Source of the DNA: Rhyzopertha dominica
Lineage: Eukaryota; Arthropoda; Insecta; Coleoptera; Bostrichidae
Length of the DNA stretch: 64,000 nt
Reading direction: 5' to 3'
Assembly: GCA_025024175.1 (NCBI GenBank)
Contig: QCXZ01000041.1
Location: forward strand, 15,991,786-16,055,785
Of this stretch, positions 48,901 through 61,700 are shown one piece after another. The notes under the pieces were generated by a model, which did no database searches, was not told the DNA's origin, and saw only the letters and a program-made list of their open reading frames with translations. How positions within the stretch are numbered: position 1 is the first letter of the stretch; every line of letters begins with the position of its first letter. Position numbers and translations under genes: made by a program.

Positions 48901-50940
48901 TATTATTGAAGTTATATAAGAAACAAATAGCGTTACGCCATTATGATCACGTAAATTATTTAAACCAAACCGGCGTAAGATGATCACTGATCAAGAACTT
49001 TTAACATAAAATTATAAAAAGTGGTCCACTTTTTTGCAACAGGCCGTTATAACAGTCGATAAAAAACTCATTTTAAGCTGAAAATTTTATACTAGCGTAG
49101 GTCCATTAAAGCTTCCCCCAAAACACACCGGGGACGAAATTATTGAGGAAATGTAAGGGATGTTTTATAGTTCTACAAACAGTAAAAGTACAAGTAACAG
49201 TTAACAGTAACTAAACTGTTGTATTCTCGCTATAGCTATCTAAATACAGTAAGCATCATCTAAAACCTTTCCTCTTATGTTAAAGTTTAAAAGGATTAAG
49301 TAATAAATTTGGACTAAATGTAAGCAAGATCATTGACAAATGAGAGTCTTTTATACAGGTATCTTTTTCTTGAAATCGGAGATGGCGTCACAGTGGCTAA
49401 TAACTGGGAAATTGTACGTGGCATTCTTCGAAGATATAAAAAATCCCTAATTTACCTACATACATTAAAGAGATAAAGAGGATAATAAAGGTGAAAGAGG
49501 TCAATATCTAATGGCCACATAGGTTAGTGGCAATAATTGTCGTTTGAAATATTTAGATCTCATGTACTTGTTGCTTTAAACAGTAATATTCGAGCATTGG
49601 ATTCTTTTCTAAAGTTCTGGTCTGGTTATTTATCAGAAAATCGGGTGATTTTACATCGGATAATTTATTCAAAGTTAAGATGTAGTGCTTCGAGAATTCA
49701 TTGCGCAGAATATGAGTTTTCCTAACGCCGATCTAATCACTATGTCATAACGTATGCAACGTACATCGTAGAACGGAAGTTTTTAATCACTTGTATTTGC
49801 CGTAATATGCATGGCACGGAAAAACTAATGTGCTTATGCAGGTTCCATTTTAGCCCGATTTTCCTTTCTTTTCACCCCATACACAACGAAAATATGTTTT
49901 TGTTATTTTTAACGCATCTATTAAGTACCTATATACCCTTTATATCCTATAATAATTACAGGATCAAAATTAATAATCAAGTTATTTCCTTCTCAGAGCT
50001 GTTTGAAGCAAAGTCTAAAGAGGTACTGAATAATTCACTTGGATATATATTTAAAAAGATACTTATATAATAAAATATTCACACCTATTTCTTGGAAACA
50101 TATTATAAATACGCATCATTTAAAACATCGATTCAAGAGCACATCACACCGATAAACTTGAAACTTAAACCCAAAACTACTAAGTCGGTGGTATGCCCTG
50201 AAGCTACCCGGCGCCTCCGCCAAATGTGACACTCGATCCTTGATACGTACGAATACTCTATCTGTTCTATGTATTCAATAGGAATTCGTACATCCTCATG
50301 CGCTTGTTAACTACTTAAAGTTATATCTACTAAGGCCTCCCTGCACGAGTGGATTCACTACTTTACTAACCCACAGTGGAAACTTTATGCAATTTGCGTC
50401 CCGTGTTCGTTTTCAATGAGAATGGAAGTTTCATCCGCTCGGCTAGTTAGTATCCTTGAAAAAACAAAATTGTACGTAAACCCATACAGTCATATTACAT
50501 TTTAGGTGTATTATATCTGCGCTCATCAAGTAACATACTCTGAACAAAAGCGCGCGCACTTGAAACATTATTACATCTCAGTATGAAAGTATGCCATGAC
50601 AACGTTTCCTTCATCCTCTCCAAACCGTCATAAGCCAACAAAGAAAAAACCTCCTCTGTCCATTACTCAAAACTACGCCACGGCATGAATCCGCCTTACA
50701 CCAACGCACAAATTCATTTGCGGGGACATCCCGATTCTGTTCCCCGCGCTTGTTGATATTTTCATTTCTACGGATGTCGCGTATTTTTTTTCTGTCAGCG
50801 ATCCTGCCTCCCCCTTTTTTTGGAGGAACTTTCCAACGCTGAAATATACAGTCGCCCATCGAGCTCATAAGATTACACGCCGTACATATTTTATAACGGG
50901 ATGACACGGGCAGCCGTTATCCCCGCCGAAGGGCACGATT

Positions 50941-51055
50941 GGCAATAGTGGATCGTATCACGTCATCAACAACTTGAAATACATTCCGGTCTAAATAGAA
51001 ATATCGGTTCCGCTCGATTCGGAATGCGCGGAAACACATTATGAGATATTTTACG
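50941..51055. repeat. GC-rich island repeat, copy A
   Basis: TATCACGTCATCAACAACTT, then CTAAATAGAAATATCGGTTC, then CGATTCGGAATGCG. Copy B at 53915-54031 has the same words in the same order and orientation. By eye about three quarters of positions agree over roughly 100 bp. No coding frame is shared, so it is either a duplicated non-coding element or an old dispersed repeat. Confidence 0.65.
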
Positions 51056-53216
51056 TTAGGTTCAAATGGATAGGCTTGATAGAATCGGATTGCCTCTACC
51101 TTTCTAAACGAAATTTATTGCGTCCCCGGTTCTAAAACGGAATTTATATTTTTGAGAGTAATTGAAATTAACCAATCGGCGATGTCAAGCACGATTACGA
51201 TGCATCTGTAGCAAAATATTAATAGTTCCTAAATTTGTACAATTGCAATCTTAATAAGGTGGTACAATAAAGAACAATAAAGATGCACCTTATGGGATAT
51301 ACAAGCCGCAAAATTTTAGGTTCATATCTTCCAGAACATACAATTTCACAGAAACCAAATTTTTATTAGTTACTTGTTACAAGCTTATAAGATACACACT
51401 TATTTATTTAAAATAAAACTAAATTATAACGGGCGTTCATAAAAAAAAAACACGGATCAAGTAGGACGGGGAGGGTTTCTGTCATCGCATCGTGAATGTA
51501 ATTATTGTAGTGGTAGTGCAACAAACTCAACCATTCTTTGTAGAACGTCAAACAACCGAGGTTATGTTATGCTTGTCTAACATACGCCGTTGCTGTCCGT
51601 TATACACACTATCTTGCCGATATCTATGCAATATTTAAAAGTAATTTCAGAACTCATCGCAGAAAGCTTTGCAGTCTATTATAAAAGATAATAATCGAAA
51701 ATCATGTGAGACTTACGAGGCCAAATGTCCCTTAAAGTGCTTGAAAAAAATGCCGTAATGACAGTCTTATGGACTGTTAAACTATGTGGGACCAATGCTG
51801 TCAGTAAAAAATACAAAAAGAAGCCACTGAACGGCAGTCAATTTTTTGAAATAGCTTCTAGATTTCTTCAATGACAGAGAAATCTTTGATGATTACAAGA
51901 TGAAGGCAAATAAAAAACTAATGCCTTGACCTACATCAAGTCCAATACAGTGATGAAAATCAGCCTATGGGAAAAAGGAAATAGTGTCATGTTATATAAG
52001 TATCAAAACTGAAACACATTTGCCTGAATAGGATTGCGTTGTTTACAAAAATACCGCAGCACCAGCAAGTTTACCGATAAATTAATTACCTATTTGGATT
52101 TTTGGTATGTTTCTCGACAAAATGATGATGAAACTAAACTGACTTGTGCAAAGTATAGGGAACATCAGAAGAAATGGTGCCCTTTAAGAAGTACATCATT
52201 TTAAAATCAGACGTCGACGCCAGAAAAACAAAAATAATGGCTGCAATGAAATCATATAAACAGATTTTTAGTAATATGTGTCAATCAAAATTTCAGAATA
52301 CAATGACAGCATTGCAAATATACAGAAGTCAAATGGTTACATACGCAACTGACAAACGAAGCTTTTCGAAACTGCAAGAAATAAAATATTGTTATAATTT
52401 TACTATACTATACTACCAATTTAATTATATTAAACTATCTATAAATAGTTTTGTTTTAACAAATGGCATACATTCATTAGTGGCGAAATATTAAAATTTG
52501 GTCTTAGTATACAGTTTAAATGCCACCTACCCCTGACTACCTACAGACATACTTACGTAAGAAAAAAGGGGCCCCTAAGGCCCTCTACCGCCCTGCATGC
52601 CCCCAAAGCATATCACAAATTATAGGCAAAAGGTCAGAATGATTTTTATAAAATGCGAGTCTTCAACTTTTAATGAAATAGCACCTATATAAAATAAAAA
52701 ATTACCTTCTTTTGAAGACGATTTTTTCAAAATTAATATTTGGGCAACAAACGCTTGGTACTCAGTATTTTAAATAGCAATGTCACACCTCATTTAAAAG
52801 TCAGTTTGATTGTCTGCGAAATCGCGTTTGGTAAATTGAAATCAAACAATCAGTTCTAAAGTTGTAAGGGCTCTAACACGAAAATAATGCTTTAGTGTCA
52901 TATTTGGAAATTTCATAACTTTAGAATGGATTGTGTGAATTCCGTGCTCTGCCCGCGTACGGTTAGGTAATGAAAAAGGCATTCATTTCATTTGTTATTT
53001 AAGATTTTTTCAATTAGTAGTGACTACGACACCATCCCTAACTATGAAAAAAATATAACACTTGTAAAAGGAAGTTGTTTTTGAACGATCTTACTTACCC
53101 TCATGTATTCAAAATGTTCATCAGTACTGCCTTCTAAATTGCATAACTCGCTTTTTGCATTCTAACAGCTTCTACTAATGTTCTTCTATTGAATTGTTTG
53201 TTATAATTATAGTTTA

Positions 53217-53579
53217 TACAGGGTTTCTGTAAATGATTCATGCATCCAGGGCGGGCGCCCATGGAAATTATGGATTAAGGCAGTGTGCCGCCTCTCAGGA
53301 AGTTAACACAACTATTGTCTTGACGTATAATTGTTACCTGTCGATTTTTTTATTATTTTATATGTTTTAATGTGGAAAAACGCGTCGTAATGTGTATTTT
53401 CAACATATTCTGTAGTGTTTTGTGGTATAATCAACTCTTAGGTTGCAGAAAGCTCACACTTCGGTGCTATCGCCGGCGCCGTGCATATTGTAGCTTGGCA
53501 GCGGTTACACAAAGGCAGCACTAAGAATTCAGAAATCAACGCCGCCCGTGTTGCATGAACCATTTATAGAAACCCTGTA
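53217..53579. mobile_element. 363 bp MITE with TACAGGGTTTCT inverted repeats
   Basis: The left end is TACAGGGTTTCTGTAAATGA. The right end, on the minus strand, is TACAGGGTTTCTATAAATGG. Both continue TTCATGCA and reach a GGGCGG block, giving inverted repeats of about 38 bp. TA dinucleotides flank both sides. The element has no open frame of note. TACAGGG ends and TA targets suggest mobilisation by a mariner-type transposase. The two DUF4817-type relics in the window are candidate relatives of the enzyme source, but no direct link is shown. Confidence 0.85.
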
Positions 53580-53914
53580 TATTATGAACATGGCAACAAG
53601 CACAATACGCATACAGGCATCTAAGATGTATCCACATATTTTTCAACTTAAGCATCCTATATATACATTTTTGGCAGTAATGTCATTCGTATAAAGAACG
53701 TCTTCCAAGTATTTCGCGTAGAACACGATTTTCAGCAAAATTTTAATTCTTAAGCCAAGAAGGCACGTAATAAAAACAGGTGAAGTAATAATACACAGTA
53801 CTTACTATTCATGACTGTTAGGTCGATCGGAAAAGCCGTCATTCAAAGCACATTTTTCCTCATGAAGCATACGAATGCCCCCAATTTTTCTTTTATAAAT
53901 TGCGAAATGGCAGC

Positions 53915-54031
53915 ATCGACAATTGTAAAATATATCACGTCACCAGCACCCTAAAATATGTCCCACTCTAAATAGACGTATCGATTGCACCGATCCGGGA
54001 CGTGCACGACACTATTACCGAAATTTTACAG
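53915..54031. repeat. GC-rich island repeat, copy B
   Basis: TATCACGTCACCAGCACCCT, CTAAATAGACGTATCGATTG, CGATCCGGGACGTG: a diverged copy of 50941-51055, about 3 kb away in the same direction. A fainter third version may lie at 39371-39445 (TATCACG, AATATTTGCCCC, TACGGGATTG). Confidence 0.65.
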
Positions 54032-57000
54032 CGCAGATATGTTTGGAATAAACCACGCCGTGAAAAATACGTTCAATTATCTCCCCACTGAGCTGCTATG
54101 CACCAGCTAAATTAAATTACCTGAGGTTAATCCGTTCAACGGAGCACGTATTTGTTTGCCACGTAAACTCGTTACCTTCGTTTTCTGATTTGCGCAGGTT
54201 CACACTTTCTTAGTTGTATCACACCATTTTGCCACTAAATACTAATACAGCGAAACCTAAAAATACAGTTTATTTGTATTCAGGATTGTTAAAAAATTGA
54301 GATACCTTATGAAACAATGAAAGTACTTAAGGAGCGCTTATATGAAGTAAATCTTAAGAATGCTGGGGTGGGCTTGGGTGCTATACATTTCAAATGTAAG
54401 TATATGGTTTCAGCAAGCTGGTAATTTCAAGATCGTTGACTCGAAAAACAAAATGATGGAAAACGAGTGTTAAACTATATGGCTGCAGTTCTTGCACCAC
54501 TGTTATGAGAGTAATATCTGGCGACTAGTGTTAGATGCCTATTTAAGTACTAGTTAAGCCTAAAAAAGCTTCAATGACAAACAATACTATCTTTCTACCT
54601 CTACAAAAAGGGTTACAGNGGTAGTAATTATCGGCAACCCTTATTAAATTTATATCATTTTGGCTTGTGGATTAAAACCTCGTCTTCGAAGGCCTGAAGG
54701 CCGACGAAGCATCTTCAGTTCTTCACAACTTTTATTAGTGAAGTATTGTGTATTGCTCTGAAAATGCCCTTTGCAACATTCTAGCCGCAGTTCCTATCCG
54801 CAAGCAAGAAAATACAATACATTACTGACGAGAAACCATCCTACGAACTTGCTCATAGCTGCAACGAACGGTAAATGCACTAAGGCATTCGTAATTTGTA
54901 ATGGTTTCAAACAAGATGGTGTGTTCTTTGACCAATATTAAATAATACCATTGTAGAAAACATTGTCATACCCACTCAATCTTTGTTTAGCTAGTGCAGA
55001 TAATGTTAGTGTGATATGAGGATGTATGTCTCGCCTGCTTACTGAAATCAGCAAATAAAGGAAAATTTAATTTACCTTAACTTTGAACATGTACCTACTA
55101 TATTCTAAACACAAAAGGCAGTCTGATAAAAATTTACATATCTGAAGAATTTGACCCTTTAAGCTATCTGCCAACAGAGCCCGGATTTCTTTCGCGCGTA
55201 CTGCACTTAAACTTACGAGTTTTATAGAGACAAGAAAAATATCAAAATATTTCACTCTAATTGTCGATTAAAAACAGTACCAGACACGAATATGTTCGGG
55301 AGATGAGATGATTCGAGGATCCAGTCATTTAGATTTTATAATTTAGATAGACTTCAGTTACTTGGATCGATTGCTTAGCAGTTCAGAATATTTTCTCACT
55401 CACTCACTTTTTTCATTTACACTAAACAATCTGATTATATTTTTAGAAAAATAGTTTTAAGCAAGAAAATTTATTCAATTCAATTCAATGCATATACCAC
55501 AAACAACACAGATCTTTCTCCTACATAGCCTCCAAGGTAATAAATATGATTTTTAATTTAATTATTCTTTTTTGTCTAAACACTTTCAAAAGTCTTTATT
55601 TGAAAATCGCAATTTAAGTTTCTTTATTTAACAAAATTTTTTTTTCCTATGTATCTGACTTGCAAAATTTTGATTTTTGTCATCTGTGTTATAATTATAT
55701 NTCTCTTTTGTAACAAATAATATGGGGGTAGGGAAGACCATTGACTTGCGTAACGTCAGTTTCATAAGCAATGACTATTGCTCCTTTTCAATTTTCCATC
55801 TGTTTAAATACCAGTACGAACTAATTATTATTCTACTAATGTGATAACTGATAAGGAACACGTAACGTGCGCTCATACCTTTAGAACGGATTGTCTAATT
55901 TCAATCTTCTAAGAAATGGNATATGGAGAATAAAAACAGCTCTTAAACGAGATGTACACCATGACCAGTTGCTATTTAAAACTGTTATTGAGTTGGTAGA
56001 AACTTGAGAGGAACATACCACCTGTAAAAGAAATAAATTTTATAACGCTCTTACCACCATTTTATCCGAACCATCTAATTTAGCGCATTACAAAAAATTA
56101 CATGAGGAGGGACTTTAAACGCGCTTTGTGTATCGACGACCTCAACATCAGCATCGTATTCCTATCCTATAAATATCATATAAATTCGCAACAGACAGTA
56201 AAGACAAACGATACAAATCAAAGAATTATAATAGCCAAAAATTATATGTAGGCCTCCGAAATTAACCGCAATCTGCATTCAACTAAATAATAGTAGAATA
56301 TACGTGTATATCCAGGGAGACAAATACATAACTATTTCAGAACATTTCCTTCTTGATGTGTATATACCATATTGTTCATAGTCAAAGTAATATTAAAATA
56401 AAAAAAGATGTAGGACATCTGACTTTAAAGTTATAAGAATGTAGGTATCTATACGCATATCACTGCTAATAATATAGTAAAATCTTAGACATTTAGTTAA
56501 AGGTGGTATGTATTACTGCGTATTGTATGGCATAATGTTATAGGGCATCTACTGATTCCTACTATATACTGCTACCATACTACAGTAACAGTAACAGTGA
56601 CATGGTTACGATATCTAACATGGTATTATTACAAATTCGCAGTGCAAGTTTATTCATGTAATAACATACGCTTGCTAAGTAGAGATCCAGATCACACAGC
56701 AATATTTCAACCATTTTCGAATTCTTTTGGTTCAATATAAGTCTGCAACACAATGATATTCGTCTAAAAAACCCTGCAATTGTGAGTTCTTACATATATG
56801 CATGCTTAATAGTTATCTTGTTGATGACATCCTTGCCATAAATAATAAAGGGTGGGTGGAGGAAAACTTGAAAGAGCAAAAAAATGAGTTAGCTTATAAT
56901 CACCATATTCCACAAAGCTGTAGTTTTAGCTATTTAAGGAAGAATACAATAATTTTCTTAATCAAAAGCTTTGTCAACTGATAGTAGTTTATTTAAATAA

Positions 57001-57108
57001 ATAGCCAATGTATGTTTCTTTTATCCGCCTTTCTCACCATAATTAAAAACTGCTGTCTCATTGTCAAATTTACAGGGAAGCTAGAAGTCTTATATGCAAC
57101 CAGACAAC
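54032..57108. other. Non-coding, nothing recognised
   Basis: AT-rich DNA with short repeats (ATTCAATTCAATTCAAT at about 55475; CACTCACTCACTT near 55400) and two N positions. No coding signal. Confidence 0.5.
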
Positions 57109-57110
57109 TA

Positions 57111-57310
57111 AACTGGTGAGCATAACTATAGCCCCACCCAAAATTTTGGGTGTATCTACCATAAACTTTACGTAAATTAATTATGCGTTTGGGAACTCAG
57201 AATACAAGATAAAAGAACGCTAAAAAATAATTTTTACACCAATTGCATACAATTTTTTTTATTTATTCAAAAATATTCCATAAATCATGGGTGCATAACT
57301 ATAGCCCCTA
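57111..57310 (+). repeat. Left inverted repeat of the Tc1 element
   Basis: 200 bp. Outer binding-site-like copy GGTGAGCATAACTATAGCCC at 57115-57134 and inner copy GGGTGCATAACTATAGCCCC at 57289-57308. Confidence 0.93.
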
Positions 57311-57347
57311 TAATACATAACTTTAATAATATTTACTTATCGATAAT

Positions 57348-58398
57348 TTAATAATGGGTTTCTTTACCATTTTTTCTAATTAACTCGAAAACTCTAGAAC
57401 GCATACTGTTAACGAAGTTTACGAGTATTTCAGGCTCCAAATTTCTCCAAACTTCCTCTAAAGAATGTTTCAATTCGTTAACGGTAGCATATTGCTTGTT
57501 GTCTTGGTATAGCCGCCGAACTACGACTCCCCAAAGGTTTTCGATGGGATTCATATCCGGGGAGCATGCAGGCCATTCCAACAAATCGATATTTTCATCC
57601 CTAAAAAATGCCATCGCCTCTCTGCTCACGTGTATTCGCGCATTATCTTGCTGGAATATGAATCGATTTTGGTTGTTCTCGTTTAAAAATGGCAATAAGC
57701 GGCTTTCCAGGACATCAAGGTACTCTCTTGTATTCATCCGTGTTGTCGGAAAAGCCAAATTCAAAGTTCCTCCTTTGGTAAAAGCTCCCCACACCATGAG
57801 AGTGCCTCCACCAAAATTTCGTTTACTAAGAAATTTAGGCTCTTTACGCAGATCTCTCCAGTAAGAATTAAAACCATCTGGACCATCTAGACGGAACTTT
57901 TTTTCGTCGGAAAAAATTACCTGAAAGATGTTTGGAGTCTAGGAAAAATTCGGAAAGAAATACAAATTAAATTAAAATTACATGGTCCCAGATTCGGTCC
58001 ATATTCCGCCGAGCAAATTCTACTCTTTGAATTATGTGGCGCGGGAGAAGCCTTGGTGCTTTGTTCAACTTCTGTCGCACAATATGCTCACTTCCACGTA
58101 TGATTCTGCCTACAGTCCATCGTGAAACATTTGCTCCACATTCTTCACCGATTCGTTTACAGCTTTTTAAGCTGTTACTTGCAGTAGAGACAATTCTTCT
58201 TGCCGTCCTAGGTGAAACTTTCTTTTTTGGACCTCCTGTTTTATGTGTCCCATACTCTCCAGGGTTTCTTAGATAATTTGTAACAACTTTACGCGAGCGG
58301 TTAATTCTTCTGGAAATTTCTCGTCGACTTAGACCTTCGTCTTGGAAAGCCAAAATTTTACCCTTCTCAATCTCCGATAAGTAGGATCCGCGGGGCAT
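57348..58398 (-). CDS. Tc1 transposase (DD34E), two exons
   Basis: The product cuts and pastes the element by DNA cleavage and strand transfer. Exon 1 is 58398-57982 and exon 2 is 57920-57348, with a 61 bp intron (donor GTAATT, acceptor CTTTCAG). Joined, they encode 329 residues. Exon 1 starts MPRGSYLSEIEKGK, the usual Tc1 start, with paired helix-turn-helix domains (about residues 1-110) separated by a GGPKKK linker. Catalytic residues are D144 (VIFSDEKKF), D231 (FQQDNARIH) and E266 (SPDMNPIENLWG), with 34 residues between the last two. Reading through the intron gives a stop after four codons, so splicing (or an old small insertion mimicking an intron) is needed. Tc1 itself has an intron, but the position here was not compared. 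No other break is seen. Confidence 0.93.
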
Positions 58399-58519
58399 TT
58401 TGCACTAATTGATACAATTTGTGACTTTAATACTGTCAAATAGTGGCATTTGTTTATGTTGACAACAAAAATCAAAGCCACCCAAATATTATTTTTTGCG
58501 GAAAATAACGGAAAGACAG

Positions 58520-58719
58520 TAGGGGCTATAGTTATGCACCCATGATTTATGCAATATTGTTGAATAAATAATATAAATTGTTTGCAATTGGTGTAAAATT
58601 TATTTTTTAGCGTTCTATTACCTTGTATTCTGAGTTCCCAAACGCATAATTAATTCACGTAAAGTTTATGGTAGATACAGCCAAAATTTGGGGTGGGGCT
58701 ATAGTTATGCTCACCAGTT
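58520..58719 (-). repeat. Right inverted repeat of the Tc1 element
   Basis: 200 bp, reverse complement of 57111-57310 with a few substitutions. Inner copy at 58520-58541 and outer copy ending at 58719. Confidence 0.93.
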
Positions 58720-58721
58720 TA

Positions 58722-61700
58722 GAAGGAAATATTGAATAATTCGTCTGTCTGTAAAATTCGTTAAAACAAAATTTGTATAGAAGCTGATGAAAAACCACTC
58801 ATCAATAAACATGAATCACTTACACTACCGCCTTACTGCATTACAAGCGAGCAGGTATTTAAAATACAAAATTATTCTTGTTCGTACAGTGCCAGTAAAT
58901 ACCCCTTAATTCCTGAAAATTTTGCCCCATCACACGCTATTCTTCCAGTTCCCAAAGCATTCCCCAAATAGCGGCCTGCCCGGTTTCAGTCCAGAACTCA
59001 GTCGCACAAATGAATAATAAGCGTGCTAAATGCCCGAATTTCGAATGGAGAACTTGTTTGCTGGGGCGGTCGTGTTGCCATCCACTCATTAAGGGCACTC
59101 GGTGAACCGTGGCAGACACGTTGCGTTGCCCGTTGTAGTGTTTGCCAAAATTATTCATCATGGCGAGCAGTAAATTGGATTATGGCAGGAGGCCGTCGAC
59201 CACAGTAAGAGAATGGCTGCTTTGAGCGCAAGATTGAAGGGTTAACAATTAAGGGCAGTGATTCATTTGCGGTCTCTGCTGGAAGACGGAGACCTTTGAC
59301 GGGGAAGGCCAGAGAGAATGATTCTGAGGGTTTTGTCTTTGGAAAGAATAGAGGTGAAAGTAACGATCGAAATGAATGATTGAGTGATTTTTTACTAACC
59401 AGAAATAATTCAAGGTTGATAACCTAATAATTCAAATAATAATAAATATATTAAAACAATATACGCACAGGGTATTCATACATTCAGGAGGATAAACTCT
59501 GAGATAAAAAGTTTTTAACAAAACAGTAATAGGGAACATTTTAATTTTAATTGTTTTCTAGTTTCAACGGCATTGATAGTTAAATGGCATTACCCACCTT
59601 TTACTTGCAGTCACTTTTTATTCTGAACTCGGAAATATGCCTTTGCCAATCTGTGACTCACGTTTGAAAAAATATTAAGTAGTTTGTCTGTTTTTTTATA
59701 AATCTATTAAAAATACTCGTACCCGCTGTAACCATGCAACACATATCTGCTATAGTATTAACGAAACAGACTGGGAAACTGGAATGTGAACTGAGGCAGA
59801 AGTATGTGACTTATTTAATACTAAATACTCAAATTTCCTGCGCTTAACAAAAATTTTATAAGCAAAATCGCGATAAAATTTAGATATTGGTAATTCATAA
59901 ACAGAACGGCCGCCTAAAAGTAAATCAAAAAATGAAGCTAGATACATTACTCTAAGTTGTTTTGACCAATTGGAAGGGAGGCTGAAGCTTCAAGCCAATC
60001 TAAAAGATTGAAATAATTGAGAAATATCGTGACCTAAAAATTTCATTTTAAAACGAAAACCGTAAAATATCATTTGTTGATGTGGATACGTCTTCTGTGA
60101 AAATCGGTTTTCGGTGGCTTTAGCTTCAGCAAAGGTTAGTAAGATCTGTAAGTACAGAGGATCAACATTGCCAACTACCCGATCATTTTGTGACAATCGG
60201 AAATGCATCATCTAGCTGTGGGTGTAGATGCACTACAACTATTGAGCTTATTATTATTAAGGAATGTCATAATCAAAGCTACGGCGTAGTTACTACGGTG
60301 GTAAGTGCAGTTACCTACATTGTCGATTGCCTAATGAGCGATTGTGCCCATTGGAAAAGCCCTCTGAAAAGAGCCCAGCGAAACAAAATTACTTTGAAAT
60401 ATTAATCTTTGTTATATCATTTTAGTTCAAAGTTAGCTACCTCTTCCAGCACTATTTAAGATAGACGTGTCCATGTTAAACTTATGATGTATGGAAGATA
60501 CAGCCACCAGAGATTTGTTCAACTTAATTTCAACTTAATAAATGCTTCAAGGGCACACGACAACCCAAAAGAAAGACCACTGAATTTGTGGTAACCAACG
60601 GTGTACTACAGCAGCAGTGATTGTTTCTAGTTCAATATGCCAGAAACCTTGTTGTCTACAACGATATAAAATTGTTTACACCATAAGTTGTCTCTTATAT
60701 TTTCAAGTATGGTTTTATTCAATTCGTTAGAAGGAGCTTTGGCTTCTCTATCTTACCTATTATTTTAATTTTTTCTAGCCTTTTAAACTCCACTTGTAAT
60801 TTATTTTAAATGGTTGCAATATTATTTAATTTAATATTGAAATTTATATGGGAATGACCTAATCCTTTAATATTTTTACAAATACTTCCTTAATATTAAA
60901 CATATTACTTAGTGCTTTTGTGGTCCTAATCTTTTTAATAAAACCTAGCTAACTGCATGCTTTAAGTCCAAAAATTGGTGCTGACTGGCTGTTAACATCA
61001 GAAAATTCTAACATCTTACTCACTTTATTAGCAGAACATAGTCAATTAGCTTGACATAGTGGCTTTATTCAACAATCTCCATAAGCCTCTAAATTGCTCT
61101 CACCGCTAATTTCGTTCTCTGATCTGGCATTTCTGAAACCATTGTTCCTTCCTTTCTTTGTTTGGAGAATTGGAAACAATTCGTTTATATCTTCAGTGTC
61201 ACTGTATTCTTTTTTCACTTCTTAAAATTAGTTTTTTTTATTACTAGTTAATAATACAAATCAAACACTTCTTGCAAAGGTAGGTACTCTTTGGAATGAC
61301 GCCACTTCTCTTTTTCTTCGAAGGAATGACTAATTTTGGCCCTGCTGTTTTCCTTCGTTGTTTTTAAAGTTCTACAGGATCGACTTGTTCATTTTGCAAG
61401 CTCTTCGCTTAGCTTATCTTGCCGCTCCACAAGCACTGATTGCTGTCACAAATGTCAAACTTCCTATCAACCTGTCTTGTAATTCACGGCTTCTATTCGT
61501 ATCACTATCCCTATCTCTTAGCATGTCGTCCTTATATTCATCTTTCGTATGTTACTTACATTTATTTTTCGTTTATTACCAAATCTCTTAGTGGTTTGAA
61601 GATATGCATCTCTATTGTTCGATTCTTATGTACTTCTTTATATTATTAGAGTTAATTCTACACTTACATTAGAAGTACATTGAATGTAGATCCATTTAAG

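Larger units (their letters stand above)
44331..53216. other. Non-coding with GC-rich islands and MITEs
   Basis: Holds the 45.3 kb MITE and copy A of the island repeat. GC-rich islands at 44900-45120, 47640-47960 and 50150-51130 carry frames up to 163 codons (44793-45284, plus) that show no domain, no splice logic and no protein-like composition. A plus frame at 46624-46872 with a Lys-rich peptide may be a transposon remnant. Confidence 0.45.
57111..58719 (-). mobile_element. Tc1 transposon, apparently intact, with 200 bp IR/DR ends
   Basis: A complete 1,609 bp element flanked by TA target duplications (57109-57110 and 58720-58721). Its inverted repeats are about 200 bp (57111-57310 and 58520-58719), starting AACTGGTGAGC. 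Each repeat holds two direct copies of GCATAACTATAGCCCC, one at the outer and one at the inner edge, the IR/DR layout that binds transposase in Sleeping Beauty-like elements. The single gene is on the minus strand and is open through all catalytic motifs once one short intron is removed. The two repeats differ at only a few positions, so the insertion is recent and may still be mobile. Confidence 0.95.

Noticed and set aside
57496..58276. Plus-strand frames inside the Tc1 element
   Set aside because: Shadows of the minus-strand transposase, with no sensible product.
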